Shown in pieces: positions 48,119 to 57,603 of a stretch of DNA of 64,000 bases (the first letter of the stretch is position 1; each line of letters opens with the position of its first letter). The stretch lies in NCBI RefSeq assembly GCF_000749845.1, contig NZ_JQHM01000011.1, positions 1 to 64,000 of the forward strand, in the 5' to 3' direction. The translations under genes were made by a program, and so were the position numbers. The notes beneath the pieces were generated by a model. The model saw nothing but the letters and a program-made list of their open reading frames with translations. It did no database searches and was not told the origin of the DNA. Source of the stretch: Pectobacterium betavasculorum. Lineage in GTDB: Bacteria; Pseudomonadota; Gammaproteobacteria; Enterobacterales; Enterobacteriaceae.

Positions 48119-48134
48119 TCATGTATATACAATT
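48119..48134. promoter_or_regulatory. HutC-type operator before hutU
   Basis: TCATGTATATACAATT contains the palindrome TGTATATACA, 71 bp before hutU. It is the fourth such box in the hut region. Confidence 0.6.
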
Positions 48135-48204
48135 GTGATGAAAGATAACATCGCATGCTATCAGTGGGTCCATCCACAGCTACCAAAGAAAGAAGGTAAA
48201 CCGC

Positions 48205-49881
48205 ATGAGTAGTGAATTTTCCCGTTATCGTGATGTTGAAATCCGAGCTCCACGCGGCACAACACTGAATGCCAAAAGTTGGCTTACCGAAGCACCGCTG
48301 CGCATGTTGATGAATAATCTCGATCCTGACGTCGCAGAAAACCCAAAAGAGTTGGTGGTATATGGGGGAATAGGGCGAGCAGCGAGAAATTGGGAATGTT
48401 TCGATAAAATGGTCGAGGCGTTGAAGCAACTCAACGACGATGAAACGCTGTTAGTGCAGTCAGGAAAACCAGTAGGCGTATTTAAAACGCATACGAATGC
48501 GCCCAGAGTGTTGATCGCTAACTCCAATTTAGTACCCCATTGGGCGAACTGGGAACACTTTAACGAATTGGACGCCAAAGGGTTGGCGATGTACGGGCAA
48601 ATGACGGCGGGATCTTGGATTTATATCGGCAGTCAGGGCATTGTACAGGGAACCTATGAAACCTTCGTGGAAGCGGGACGCCAGCACTATAACGGTACGC
48701 TGAAGGGGCGATGGGTGCTAACTGCTGGTCTTGGTGGAATGGGGGGGGCACAGCCATTGGCGGCTACGATGGCGGGTGCTTGTTCCCTGAATATTGAGTG
48801 TCAGCAATCGCGTATCGATTTTCGTCTGCGTACCGGATACGTGGACGAGCAAGCGCAGGATCTGGATGACGCACTGGATCGCATCCAGCGGCATACGCGT
48901 GCAGGGAAAGCTGTCTCGATTGCGTTGCACGGCAATGCAGCAGAAATTTTACCTGAACTGGTTAAACGCGGTGTTCGGCCAGATATTGTGACCGATCAAA
49001 CCAGCGCCCACGACCCGTTGAATGGCTATCTTCCCATCGGTTGGGATTGGGGAACGTACCGTGAGCGTGCTCTGATCGAACCTGCTACGGTGATACAGGC
49101 GGCAAAAACTTCAATGGCCGAACACGTTAAAGCCATGCTTGCTTTCCAACAGCAGGATATCCCCACCTTCGATTACGGTAATAATATCCGCCAGATGGCG
49201 AAAGAGATGGGTGTCAGTAACGCTTTCGATTTCCCTGGTTTTGTCCCTGCCTATATTCGTCCTTTATTTTGTCGTGGTATCGGCCCGTTCCGTTGGGCTG
49301 CACTCTCCGGCGATCCGCAAGATATCTATCGCACTGATGAAAAAGTGAAAGCGCTAATCCCTGACGACCTTCATCTGCACCACTGGTTAGATATGGCGAA
49401 GGAACGCATCAGTTTTCAGGGTTTACCTGCGCGCATCTGCTGGGTTGGCTTGGGGCAGCGCGCTCGCTTGGGGCTGGCATTTAATGAAATGGTAAGACGT
49501 GGCGAAGTCTCCGCACCGATTGTTATTGGCCGCGACCATCTTGATTCCGGCTCTGTCGCTAGCCCTAATCGGGAAACCGAAGCGATGAAAGATGGTTCTG
49601 ATGCGGTTTCTGACTGGCCGTTGCTGAATGCATTACTCAATACGGCAAGCGGTGCAACCTGGGTTTCTCTGCATCACGGTGGCGGTGTTGGGATGGGATT
49701 TTCACAACATTCCGGCATGGTTGTCGTGTGTGATGGCAGCGATGAGGCCGCAGAGCGCATTGCACGGGTATTGAACAACGATCCGGCGACGGGCGTGATG
49801 CGTCATGCCGATGCGGGTTATGAGATTGCTATCGACTGCGCGAAAGAGCATGGCTTGAATCTACCGATGCTTACGAAATAA
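48205..49881 (+). CDS. hutU: Urocanate hydratase
   Basis: 558 aa NAD-dependent urocanase converting urocanate to imidazolone propionate. Canonical motifs are intact: [35 protein letters not shown] and the active-site cysteine segment [16 protein letters not shown]. These point to ordinary urocanate rather than thiourocanate as substrate. Ribosome site AAGGTAA precedes the ATG. hutI follows after 52 bp. The upstream gap carries a HutC-type box. Confidence 0.96.
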   Translation: MSSEFSRYRDVEIRAPRGTTLNAKSWLTEAPLRMLMNNLDPDVAENPKELVVYGGIGRAARNWECFDKMVEALKQLNDDETLLVQSGKPVGVFKTHTNAPRVLIANSNLVPHWANWEHFNELDAKGLAMYGQMTAGSWIYIGSQGIVQGTYETFVEAGRQHYNGTLKGRWVLTAGLGGMGGAQPLAATMAGACSLNIECQQSRIDFRLRTGYVDEQAQDLDDALDRIQRHTRAGKAVSIALHGNAAEILPELVKRGVRPDIVTDQTSAHDPLNGYLPIGWDWGTYRERALIEPATVIQAAKTSMAEHVKAMLAFQQQDIPTFDYGNNIRQMAKEMGVSNAFDFPGFVPAYIRPLFCRGIGPFRWAALSGDPQDIYRTDEKVKALIPDDLHLHHWLDMAKERISFQGLPARICWVGLGQRARLGLAFNEMVRRGEVSAPIVIGRDHLDSGSVASPNRETEAMKDGSDAVSDWPLLNALLNTASGATWVSLHHGGGVGMGFSQHSGMVVVCDGSDEAAERIARVLNNDPATGVMRHADAGYEIAIDCAKEHGLNLPMLTK

Positions 49882-49933
49882 GCCTGGCAGGGTGCGACCA
49901 CCTTCGCACCGTATCTTCACCGAGAGAGTGCGT

Positions 49934-51142
49934 ATGCGTACCTTATGGCAGCATTGCCAGATTGCTACTATGGCGGATGGCAAATACAACCTGATTAACG
50001 ATGCGGCATTAATCACCGATGGGCCTACGTTGCTCTGGGTCGGGGAGGCGGCAAAACAGCCCGATATTGCTATTGATCAAGTGTGGGATTTACAGGGCCG
50101 TCTGGTAACACCGGGTCTGATTGATTGCCACACGCATAGCGTGTTTGGCGGCGATCGCAGCCAGGAATTTGAAATGCGGCTCAATGGTGCGACCTACGCC
50201 GATATCGCTGCGGCAGGAGGGGGCATTATCAGCACGGTCAATGCCACCCGTGAAGCCAATGACCAGCAATTACTGGACAGCGCCCGACAGCGTATTGATG
50301 CGCTACGCAAAGATGGCGTCACAACCCTTGAGATTAAGTCAGGCTACGGCCTCAGCTTTGCCGATGAGCGTAAAATACTGCGTGTGATCCGCCAATTGAG
50401 CCATGCCATGCCGCTGACTATTTATAGCACCTGCCTGGCCGCCCATGCGCTACCGGTGGAGTATCAAGGCCGTGCCGATGCCTATATCGATGAGATTTGT
50501 GAACGTTGGCTCCCCCAATGGCATGCAGAGGGATTGATGGATGCGGTGGATGCATTTTGTGAGCATCTGGCGTTTTCTGTCGCGCAGGTGGAGCGTGTTT
50601 TTCTTACTGCGCAGCAGCTTGGACTCCCGGTAAAACTGCATGCAGAACAGCTTTCGCTGCTGCATGGTGCAGGGCTGGCAGCCCGATATAACGCGCTTTC
50701 TGCCGATCATCTGGAATATCTCTGCGAAAGCGATATTGCGCTGATGGCACAGCACGGTACGACCGCCGTGCTGCTGCCGGGAGCGTTTTACTTTTTACAT
50801 GAAAGCAAACGGCCTCCGGTGGAATTGCTGCGCCAGTATCAAGTGCCGATGGCAATTTCCAGCGATCTCAATCCTGGCACGTCGCCGGTTTTATCCTTGC
50901 GCCTGATGATGAATATGGCTTGCACGCTATTTGGGCTTACCCCAGAAGAGGCGCTGGCCGGGGTGACATATCATGCTGCTCAGGCGTTGGGGGTAAACGA
51001 TCAATGTGGTTCATTGCAAGCAGGGAAAGAGGCAAATTTTGTCGTGTGGCAGGTGAATCATCCGGCAGAGTTGTGCTACTGGTTAGGCGGTTCGCTATCC
51101 AAGCAGGTTATTTATCAAGGTCAAGAGGTCTGGCATGACTAA
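49934..51142 (+). CDS. hutI: Imidazolonepropionase
   Basis: 402 aa amidohydrolase opening the imidazolone ring to give N-formimino-L-glutamate. Metal ligands are in [20 protein letters not shown] and [13 protein letters not shown]. The segment [10 protein letters not shown] is also diagnostic. The start MRTLWQHCQ is chosen; the open frame reaches 14 codons further upstream. It overlaps hutG by 8 nt, so translation is coupled. Confidence 0.95.
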   Translation: MRTLWQHCQIATMADGKYNLINDAALITDGPTLLWVGEAAKQPDIAIDQVWDLQGRLVTPGLIDCHTHSVFGGDRSQEFEMRLNGATYADIAAAGGGIISTVNATREANDQQLLDSARQRIDALRKDGVTTLEIKSGYGLSFADERKILRVIRQLSHAMPLTIYSTCLAAHALPVEYQGRADAYIDEICERWLPQWHAEGLMDAVDAFCEHLAFSVAQVERVFLTAQQLGLPVKLHAEQLSLLHGAGLAARYNALSADHLEYLCESDIALMAQHGTTAVLLPGAFYFLHESKRPPVELLRQYQVPMAISSDLNPGTSPVLSLRLMMNMACTLFGLTPEEALAGVTYHAAQALGVNDQCGSLQAGKEANFVVWQVNHPAELCYWLGGSLSKQVIYQGQEVWHD

Positions 51143-51947
51143 CGGATTCGAATTACATCAAGGCAGCTTACCGCTGCTAATCAGTATGCCGCATCCCGGC
51201 ACGTTTTTGACGCCGGAAATCGCCAACAGTTTGACGGCGCGCGCGAAACAGCTTGAGGATACTGACTGGCATATTCCGGCACTATATCAACCGGTTGTTG
51301 AGATGGGCGCGAGCGTACTTTGTGCAAATTATTCCCGCTACGTGGTGGATTTAAATCGCTCTGCGGATGACAAGCCTTTGTACAGTACGGCTACCACCGG
51401 CCTATTTCCTGGCATTTTTTTTGATGGTGAACCGCTTTTTGAGGCGGGGAAAGCGCCGAATGAGGAGATGAAGGCGGATATTTTACAACATCTGTGGCAG
51501 CCTTATCATCAGGCGCTGGCACAAGAACTCGCGCGATTACGCGAAATCTTTGGTTATGCACTGTTGTGGGATGCGCATTCGATAAAATCACTGGTGCCCC
51601 GATTATTCGATGGACGCCTGCCAGATCTTAATTTTGGCACAGCTGACGGCGCAAGCTGTGCGCCAGCACTAAGTGCAGCGCTCCTGGCAAGCAGCGAAAA
51701 ATTCCCACAATACACGAGGGTGTTAAATGGGCGCTTTAAAGGGGGCTATATCACCCGCCATTACGGCAATCCGCAACGGGATGTCCACGCGGTTCAACTT
51801 GAAATTTCCCAATGCAACTATATGAATGAACATGACTTTACCTACTCAACGGAAAAAAGTGCAGATTTACAAAAGTGCCTTATTGCGCTGATCAATACCC
51901 TGCTTCAGTGGGGAAAGCAGCATTATGGTAAGGCCGCGCAGTCGTAA
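51135..51947 (+). CDS. hutG: N-formylglutamate deformylase
   Basis: 270 aa metal-dependent hydrolase yielding glutamate and formate, the last step of the HutF-dependent route. Family motifs are [16 protein letters not shown] near the N-terminus, [11 protein letters not shown]-like segment (about 38-48), LWDAHSIKS and [24 protein letters not shown] split across the C-terminal half. This is the formylglutamate amidohydrolase type, not the arginase-like HutG. It ends 41 bp before the convergent mgtE. Confidence 0.94.
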   Translation: MTNGFELHQGSLPLLISMPHPGTFLTPEIANSLTARAKQLEDTDWHIPALYQPVVEMGASVLCANYSRYVVDLNRSADDKPLYSTATTGLFPGIFFDGEPLFEAGKAPNEEMKADILQHLWQPYHQALAQELARLREIFGYALLWDAHSIKSLVPRLFDGRLPDLNFGTADGASCAPALSAALLASSEKFPQYTRVLNGRFKGGYITRHYGNPQRDVHAVQLEISQCNYMNEHDFTYSTEKSADLQKCLIALINTLLQWGKQHYGKAAQS

Positions 51948-51988
51948 TACTGATATATCAGCGCCTTGATAACGTAGCTCTCGCGTTA

Positions 51989-53467
51989 TTAAGGCAATAG
52001 GAACACCGTTGCCAGCCCAAGGAAGATAAAGAAGCCACCGGTATCGGTGATTGCTGTAATCATCACGCTCGAACCGATGGCTGGGTCGCGACCGAGTTTC
52101 ATCATGATCAGCGGAATGGAGACTCCCATCAGCGCCGCGAGCAGTAAATTCAGTAGAATAGCCAGCATCATCACGCCACCCATAGCGGGGTTGCCATAGA
52201 GCAGGAAGGTGACCACGCCCATAATCGTGCCCCATATCACCCCGTTTACTAGCGCAACGCCTAATTCTTTGAGTAGCAGATACGATTTTTTACCGTGCTC
52301 AAGTTGATGCAGTGCCAGTGCGCGTACAATCATCGTGATTGTTTGGTTGCCGGTATTCCCACCGATGCCAGCGACAATCGGCATGAGCGTCGCCAGTGCG
52401 ACCAAATGGGATAGCGTATGCTCAAACAGGCCGATAACCCGCGAGGCAATGAGCGCGGTACAAAGATTGACGGCCAGCCATGCCCAGCGATTGCGGAATG
52501 ATTTATACACGGGCGCGTAGACATCTTCAGAAGGGGTTAACCCCCCGGAGCGCCGTAGATTACTGTCGCTTTCCCGATTGACTACGTCGACGATATCTTC
52601 AATCGTCAGACGCCCCATGAGTTTCCCTTTGCTGTCCACTACGGCGCTGGAGATTAAGTTGTAACGTTCAAAAGCCCCTGCGGCCTCTTCGACTTTATCC
52701 TCAGGCTGGAATCTCAGTGGTTGAGCGTCCATAACATCAGTCACTAAAGCATGAGGCGAGTGGAGCAGGATACTGGCCAGCGACAGCTCACCGATCAGCG
52801 TGTTTTTGCGATCGGTCACGAACAGTTTGTCCGTGGATTCGGGGATGGTTTTGCGGTAGCGCAGATAGCGCTGTATTGTCGCCAGAGTGACGTCGGCACG
52901 CACGGTGATGAGTTTGAAATCCATCATATGGCCGAGGCAATCTTCGTCATAATTGATGGCAGCACGTAGCTGCGCACGTTGCTTTGGCTCAAGTGAGGTC
53001 AGTATACGACCGAGCAGATGGCGAGGGACGAGGCGAGAAAGCTGAGCCTGTTCATCCACATCCAGTACCCGAACCGCCCTGAGAATCTCTTTATCCTGCA
53101 TATCACCGATCAGATCGTCGGAAATGCTGTCGGAGGCCTCAATTAACACACGACCACGTTTCGCTATGGGAATCAGTCGCCAGAGCGCCAGGCGTTCATC
53201 CTGCGGTAAAGATTCCAGCAAATCGGCAAGGTCAGCGGCATGTAGCCCGATGATAAGCTGGCTGATTTCTGCGGTTTGGTCGAGCAAGATGCTTTTGTCA
53301 CGCAGCCCGATTTTGTTGCTTAATACCACTTTGTCGCTTAACGCCGCGTCGTCGCGTTCTGTTGTATGCGGTTGCCGGTTGATAATGTCTTCAACCAGCT
53401 CTTTGTTTTCCAACAGCAGAAGGGAGATATGGCGTCGGAGGTCGGTAAGTTTTTTTACACTCGACAT
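51989..53467 (-). CDS. mgtE: Magnesium transporter MgtE
   Basis: 492 aa Mg2+ channel/transporter. The order is a cytoplasmic N domain (about 60-160, GLHAADLADLLESLPQDERLALWRLI start), a CBS pair (about 165-290, LIGELSLASIL and LMGRLTIEDIVDVV) and a C-terminal membrane domain with five helices (about 320-490). The pore motif region PIVAGIGGNTGNQTITMIVRAL is intact. The cytoplasmic domains close the pore when Mg2+ is high. Single gene, convergent with hutG. Confidence 0.94.
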   Translation of the reverse strand: MSSVKKLTDLRRHISLLLLENKELVEDIINRQPHTTERDDAALSDKVVLSNKIGLRDKSILLDQTAEISQLIIGLHAADLADLLESLPQDERLALWRLIPIAKRGRVLIEASDSISDDLIGDMQDKEILRAVRVLDVDEQAQLSRLVPRHLLGRILTSLEPKQRAQLRAAINYDEDCLGHMMDFKLITVRADVTLATIQRYLRYRKTIPESTDKLFVTDRKNTLIGELSLASILLHSPHALVTDVMDAQPLRFQPEDKVEEAAGAFERYNLISSAVVDSKGKLMGRLTIEDIVDVVNRESDSNLRRSGGLTPSEDVYAPVYKSFRNRWAWLAVNLCTALIASRVIGLFEHTLSHLVALATLMPIVAGIGGNTGNQTITMIVRALALHQLEHGKKSYLLLKELGVALVNGVIWGTIMGVVTFLLYGNPAMGGVMMLAILLNLLLAALMGVSIPLIMMKLGRDPAIGSSVMITAITDTGGFFIFLGLATVFLLP

Positions 53468-53686
53468 AACGTTTTTGTGCTCGATCTGTTTTTTATCCGT
53501 GTTTGATTAAACGTAGCGCAAAATCAGTAGATTAAGAATAGGATTACCGGCGAATTGCAGTCTAAAAAAAGTATCGATGTCGGTCTTGCATGTTTTCATG
53601 GCGGTTTTTATCTAACGAGAAATCAAGTCGCTTGCTATTTAATTGCTGGCGATATAGAGTCAGTCTCAGAAACGTAACAGGTACCC

Positions 53687-54136
53687 ATGGCAGAGATGAT
53701 GAACGACAACACTTACAAATTGGATGGACAGCTGTGCTTCGCACTATACTCAGCCAATCTGGCAATGAATAAGCTGTATCGTCGTTTGCTGTCTGAGTTG
53801 AATCTGACTTATCCCCAATATCTGGTGATGCTGATACTGTGGGAGCGTGATGGGTTGACGGTATCTGAGTTGGGCGAGCGACTGTATCTGGATTCCGCCA
53901 CGCTAACCCCTTTGCTCAAGCGGTTACAAAGCGCAGGGTTAGTGGTGCGGAACCGGGGAACCGAAGATGAGCGTCAGGTGCTGATCGGGTTAACCGAAGC
54001 AGGTCGGGCACTTCAGCAACAGGCGCGAGCGATTCCTGAAAGCGTGTTTTGTGCGACGGAATGTCATCTTGAGCAGTTGCAGACGATCAAAAAAGATTTA
54101 GAGACGCTGCGTAAGAGCCTGATCGAGCATCTTTGA
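53687..54136 (+). CDS. ohrR: MarR-family organic-hydroperoxide repressor OhrR
   Basis: 149 aa winged-helix regulator. The peroxide-sensing cysteine is in [15 protein letters not shown] (about residue 17), and the DNA-binding region [24 protein letters not shown] and wing [10 protein letters not shown] follow. Typical OhrR proteins repress ohr until the cysteine is oxidised by organic peroxides. The ATG at 53687 is one choice; an in-frame ATG three codons later, after AGAG, is also possible. ohr follows downstream on the same strand after 174 bp. Confidence 0.92.
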   Translation: MAEMMNDNTYKLDGQLCFALYSANLAMNKLYRRLLSELNLTYPQYLVMLILWERDGLTVSELGERLYLDSATLTPLLKRLQSAGLVVRNRGTEDERQVLIGLTEAGRALQQQARAIPESVFCATECHLEQLQTIKKDLETLRKSLIEHL

Positions 54137-54204
54137 TGATTTTGAGCGGTTGCCTTGTGCACCGGGAAATCTGTTAGATAGCCGCTTACTTTTAAGCAAT
54201 TTAT

Positions 54205-54225
54205 TTTTAACTAATTAAGTGGTGT
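54205..54225. promoter_or_regulatory. Possible OhrR operator before ohr
   Basis: An AT-rich, nearly palindromic stretch around ACTAATTAAGT lies about 90-105 bp upstream of ohr, where an OhrR site is expected. The match to known OhrR boxes is only general. Confidence 0.3.
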
Positions 54226-54310
54226 GCGATTTAATTTTTCGCTATGTAAGTAAGGCCTAAGTAGTATCGCTATTCCCTTAGGACATTTCCTAACAATCTG
54301 GAGTCACATT

Positions 54311-54736
54311 ATGTCTATTGAAAAAGTATTATACGTTGCTCATGCCCAAGTTACCGGTGGTCGTGATGGTCGTGCGGTGTCTTCTGATAAAGCGGTTGAT
54401 GTTAAATTGACGACCCCACGTGAATTGGGCGGCGCAGGTGGTGAGGGAACTAACCCAGAACAGCTGTTCGCCGCGGGCTATTCCGCCTGTTTCCTCGGTG
54501 CGATGAAGTTTGTCGGTGCACGTGAGAAAATCGCCGTACCTGCTGATACAACGGTAAACGGTAGTGTAGGCATCGGTGCCATCCCAACAGGATTTGGTAT
54601 TGAAGTCGAATTGAAAATTTCCCTGCCAGGTATAGATCGCGCAGTGGCTGAAGATCTGGTGCAGAAAGCCCATATCGTTTGCCCCTATTCGAATGCAACG
54701 CGTGGCAATATCGATGTGACCCTGACTATCGTCTAA
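54311..54736 (+). CDS. ohr: Organic hydroperoxide resistance protein Ohr
   Basis: 141 aa thiol peroxidase detoxifying organic hydroperoxides such as plant lipid peroxides. The two catalytic cysteines are in [11 protein letters not shown] and [13 protein letters not shown]; the active-site Arg is in the N-terminal [13 protein letters not shown] region and the Glu in PEQLFAAG. Full family length. It has a GGAGTC ribosome site and is partnered with ohrR upstream. Confidence 0.95.
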   Translation: MSIEKVLYVAHAQVTGGRDGRAVSSDKAVDVKLTTPRELGGAGGEGTNPEQLFAAGYSACFLGAMKFVGAREKIAVPADTTVNGSVGIGAIPTGFGIEVELKISLPGIDRAVAEDLVQKAHIVCPYSNATRGNIDVTLTIV

Positions 54737-54770
54737 GTCCAGCTTGAAGTAAGCGTATTAACGATCGATA

Positions 54771-54808
54771 AAACGGTGGCTGCGAAGATTCGCACTGCCG
54801 TTTTTTTA
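54771..54808 (+). terminator. Terminator after ohr
   Basis: Imperfect stem ACGG...TGCGA / TCGCA...CCGT followed by seven T residues, about 35 nt past the ohr stop. Confidence 0.75.
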
Positions 54809-54924
54809 TTTCTACAGCATATCCTGAATGAGCAATCGCTACAGGCGCGAATAACGGGCATGGGAATGCGAAGGTGGCAAACCAGATGAGGAAAAACACA
54901 TATTAGGAGAGGACGGGTTAAGCG

Positions 54925-55140
54925 CTACTCTTTCTGTTTGATGAGTACGGCGGTAGGAAGCAGTAATTGTTCAGCACGCTGCTGCTGTTTGTCTTGATGA
55001 TGACCAAACGCGGTAATGGTGGAGTAAGCAAAGCGTCCTAAAAGAATGATGAAGCTGATGAGCAAAACGGCACGAGCGATTCGAGAGCTACTTCGTCGCG
55101 GGCGTATCGATAATCGTCGTTTGTGGGTAAGCGTGGACAT
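54925..55140 (-). CDS. yfgG: Small single-helix membrane protein, YfgG family
   Basis: 71 aa. A basic N-terminus (about 1-22) precedes one membrane helix ARAVLLISFIILLGRFAY, then HHQDKQQQ. This matches E. coli YfgG (63 aa; ISFIFFFGRFIYSS and HHQSK). In E. coli yfgG is also near ppx, and the protein has been linked to nickel/cobalt stress tolerance. The ribosome site is weak. Confidence 0.78.
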   Translation of the reverse strand: MSTLTHKRRLSIRPRRSSSRIARAVLLISFIILLGRFAYSTITAFGHHQDKQQQRAEQLLLPTAVLIKQKE

Positions 55141-55324
55141 TACCAGTTAATCCTCTGTGAAAGCGAACATTCGCTGTTGTTTATTTAGGCACAAGCCGTA
55201 GACGAGGTCAATCAGCCTACGTGAAAAAGATGATGACCGACCCGGTTTTCGCACGTTCGGCGCAAGGAAAGGCGAGTCAGGAGCAAGTGTTAAGAGCGGG
55301 GAGCACAAGGGGACAGGGTGGCGA

Positions 55325-55357
55325 CAAAAAACCCGCTCAAAAACAAATAAGCGGGTT
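55325..55357 (-). terminator. Terminator after the YjfB-family gene
   Basis: Minus-strand stem AACCCGCT / AGCGGGTT followed by six T residues, 16 nt past the stop of the 62-aa gene. Confidence 0.85.
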
Positions 55358-55373
55358 GTGTGATCCAAGGGGA

Positions 55374-55562
55374 TTACGCCGTGGTATTGACGTTACGCCC
55401 AATCGCCGGATTTGCTGGCAGAGGGGGTAAGGCCTGCAAAATACCTAAAGCAACAGCCTCTTGGCTATCGAGCGCTTTTTTCATCACAAGCGTGCTGGCC
55501 TCACTGCTGGTACGCATGTTGCTGAGGTCGGTCGCGAGTGATGCAATCTGTGATACATCCAT
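55374..55562 (-). CDS. YjfB-family putative motility protein
   Basis: 62 aa from MDVSQIASLATDLSNMRT, with a strong AGGAGA ribosome site and its own terminator. It resembles the small YjfB/putative-motility family: N-terminal MDVSQIASLAT, a helix VMKKALDSQEAVALGILQAL and a Pro-rich tail. Function is not established. No flagellar genes are nearby. Confidence 0.8.
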   Translation of the reverse strand: MDVSQIASLATDLSNMRTSSEASTLVMKKALDSQEAVALGILQALPPLPANPAIGRNVNTTA

Positions 55563-55602
55563 TTTACTCTCCTTAATTCTGAGTTGGATTGATATCCGGT
55601 AT

Positions 55603-55875
55603 ATACCCGTCATACTTCAAGTTGCATGTGCGTTGGCCGCGCTACTCAGCACACTTACGTGTGCCTCGCCCCGTAGGGGCCGCTGCAAGCAGCGTTCAAA
55701 CCTGCCTCCGGCAGATTTGTCACTCACCCGAATCACTTACTTGTGTAAGCTCATCGGGATTAAATGAGAGACATCCTGTCTCTCACCGAAGGCCAGCCGC
55801 TGGCTGGTCAAATTCGTTCCCGACAAATTTGTCCTTCTCTTGCCGCCTGCCTGCAACTCGAATTATTTAGGGTAT
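55603..55875. repeat. ERIC-like element, long form
   Basis: 273 bp with terminal inverted repeats (19 of 24 bp complementary) starting ATACCCGTCATACTTCAAGT and ending in TTTAGGGTAT. Inside is the ERIC-type core CACTTACTTGTGTAAGCTCA. It is about twice the 126-bp ERIC consensus. It lies 40 bp upstream of the YjfB-family gene. Confidence 0.75.
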
Positions 55876-56067
55876 GGAAAGGAAGCGCACCTTTCCATCG
55901 AGGTTGCACGATGGTTGGCAAAAATTCTCGCCAGCCATCGTTTTGGTATCGGCCCCATCCCTGTAAACTTTACGCGAACCAAGCCTAACGGACTAGCGCG
56001 GTTGCTTGATTTTGCGTCATTGCACCGCCCGGAATTTGTTTTAATTACCACGTAACACATTAAATAA
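55876..56067. other. Unassigned gap before ppx
   Basis: Between the ERIC-like element and the ppx end. It contains inverted repeats TGGAAAGG / CCTTTCCA (55875-55882, 55890-55897) and GATGGTTGGC / GCCAGCCATC (55910-55919, 55930-55939; one mismatch). A plus-strand open frame through 55864-56055 encodes VARWLAKILASHRFGIGPI-type sequence that looks protein-like but is not recognised and has no start of its own. It may be a gene remnant. Confidence 0.3.
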
Positions 56068-57603
56068 TCAGGATTTTTCTTCTTTAATCACCAACTTCCA
56101 GCCGGTGATGTCTTGCCAGTATTCCTGTTCCCGTTCCAAATCCAGCTGTACCAGCGTGTTGTTGGTAAAGAAGTCGTATGGGAAGGTTAGCGTCCAATAA
56201 TTGTCATCGGTATGCAGCTGCAACGATTCTGGCGTTGTCGTGGCCTGACGCTGATTGTTCAACAGCGTGGCAAGGCGCAAGAGTTGTATCATGGGCAAAT
56301 ATTGTTTCTTTTTGAACAGGTTTAGCCGTGGCAACTCTTCCAGTTTGATCGCTTTACGGTGCAATCGCACGATCATTGACAGCACAAGCTGCTGTTCCTG
56401 ATTGAAACCGGGCAGGTTAGTATTTTGCAGAATATAGGCAGAATGGCGATGCATACCGCTATGATTAATGCCCAATCCTACCTCATGCAGCATGGAAGCC
56501 CAGTTTAAGATGGCCTCAAGCTGTGGATGTACCAGACTGGGATTTTGTGTGGCCCATTGCGCATAAAGTTGTTGTGTGGTTTCTCGTACGCGTCGCGCTT
56601 GCTCACGGTCGATATTGTAATGGGTCGCCAGGCTCTGCGCGGTACGGATACGAATATCCTGATGGCGGAAACGACCTTCCATTTCGTACAGCACGCCTTC
56701 ACGCAGCGCGCCATCGGACAGACGTAGCTCTTTGATCGCCAGCGCATCGAAAATACCACACAGAATCGCCAGACCGGGCACCAGCACCGACTGACGATCT
56801 TCGGACAGCCCCGGCAGACAGAGCGACTTGAAGTGCTTAAACTGTAAGACCTGTGTGCGTAGCATTTCCAGACGATCGGGGGTAATCAGGCCGTCTTTCT
56901 CTCCCATCTCCACCAGAATTTCATGCGTGGCTTTGATCGTTCCCGATGCACCGAGAGCAAATTTCCAACCATAGATGCGGTATTGCCAGGACAGCGTCTC
57001 CAGCTTTTGTGCCGCGGCCAGTCGGGCGCGCTTGAAGTTGGTTTCGCTAATTTCACCATTAGGGAAAAACTGCTGTGCGAAGCTGACGCATCCCATACGA
57101 CGACTTTCAACCAGCATCGGCTCGAAATCTTCACCGATAACCAGCTCCGTGGAACCTCCGCCAATATCGATGACCAGCTTGCGACCTTTCTCCGGTTGTG
57201 TATGCTCCACCCCCATAAAAATCAGACGGGCTTCTTCATGGCCGGAAATGATCTCTATTGGATAGGGAATGATATCCACCGCGCGACGCAAAAATTCCTG
57301 CGCGTTGGCTGCCTGACGCAGCGCATGCGTTCCGACGATAGAGACGTTCATTGCCGGGAAGCCTTGCAGACGTTCAGCAAACAACGCCAGGCAGCTCAGG
57401 CCGCGTTGAATGGCCTCTTCGCTGAGCATGTTTTTGTTATCCAGTCCGTCGGCCAGATGTACCCGCTGTTTTAACCGCCCCAACACTTGAAGTGCACCGT
57501 TTACCACGCGTGCGATCACCATGTGAAAACTATTGGAGCCCAGGTCGATAGCCGCGAATTCTTGCGGTTTCATCTCGATTTCTTCATTGTTCGTTAACGG
57601 CAT
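56068..57603 (-). CDS. ppx: Exopolyphosphatase
   Basis: 511 aa (E. coli Ppx 513). It removes terminal phosphates from polyphosphate and, in relatives, also hydrolyses pppGpp. ASKHA-fold phosphate motifs are [18 protein letters not shown] at the N-terminus and [14 protein letters not shown] (about 143-156). The HD-like C-terminal part has [20 protein letters not shown]. Its ATG overlaps the ppk stop (TAATG), so the two are translationally coupled, as in E. coli. Confidence 0.96.
   Translation of the reverse strand: MPLTNNEEIEMKPQEFAAIDLGSNSFHMVIARVVNGALQVLGRLKQRVHLADGLDNKNMLSEEAIQRGLSCLALFAERLQGFPAMNVSIVGTHALRQAANAQEFLRRAVDIIPYPIEIISGHEEARLIFMGVEHTQPEKGRKLVIDIGGGSTELVIGEDFEPMLVESRRMGCVSFAQQFFPNGEISETNFKRARLAAAQKLETLSWQYRIYGWKFALGASGTIKATHEILVEMGEKDGLITPDRLEMLRTQVLQFKHFKSLCLPGLSEDRQSVLVPGLAILCGIFDALAIKELRLSDGALREGVLYEMEGRFRHQDIRIRTAQSLATHYNIDREQARRVRETTQQLYAQWATQNPSLVHPQLEAILNWASMLHEVGLGINHSGMHRHSAYILQNTNLPGFNQEQQLVLSMIVRLHRKAIKLEELPRLNLFKKKQYLPMIQLLRLATLLNNQRQATTTPESLQLHTDDNYWTLTFPYDFFTNNTLVQLDLEREQEYWQDITGWKLVIKEEKS

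Noticed and set aside
55147-55368. 73-codon minus-strand frame between yfgG and the YjfB-family gene
   Set aside because: It overlaps the terminator at 55325-55357, lacks a ribosome site and has unnatural composition.
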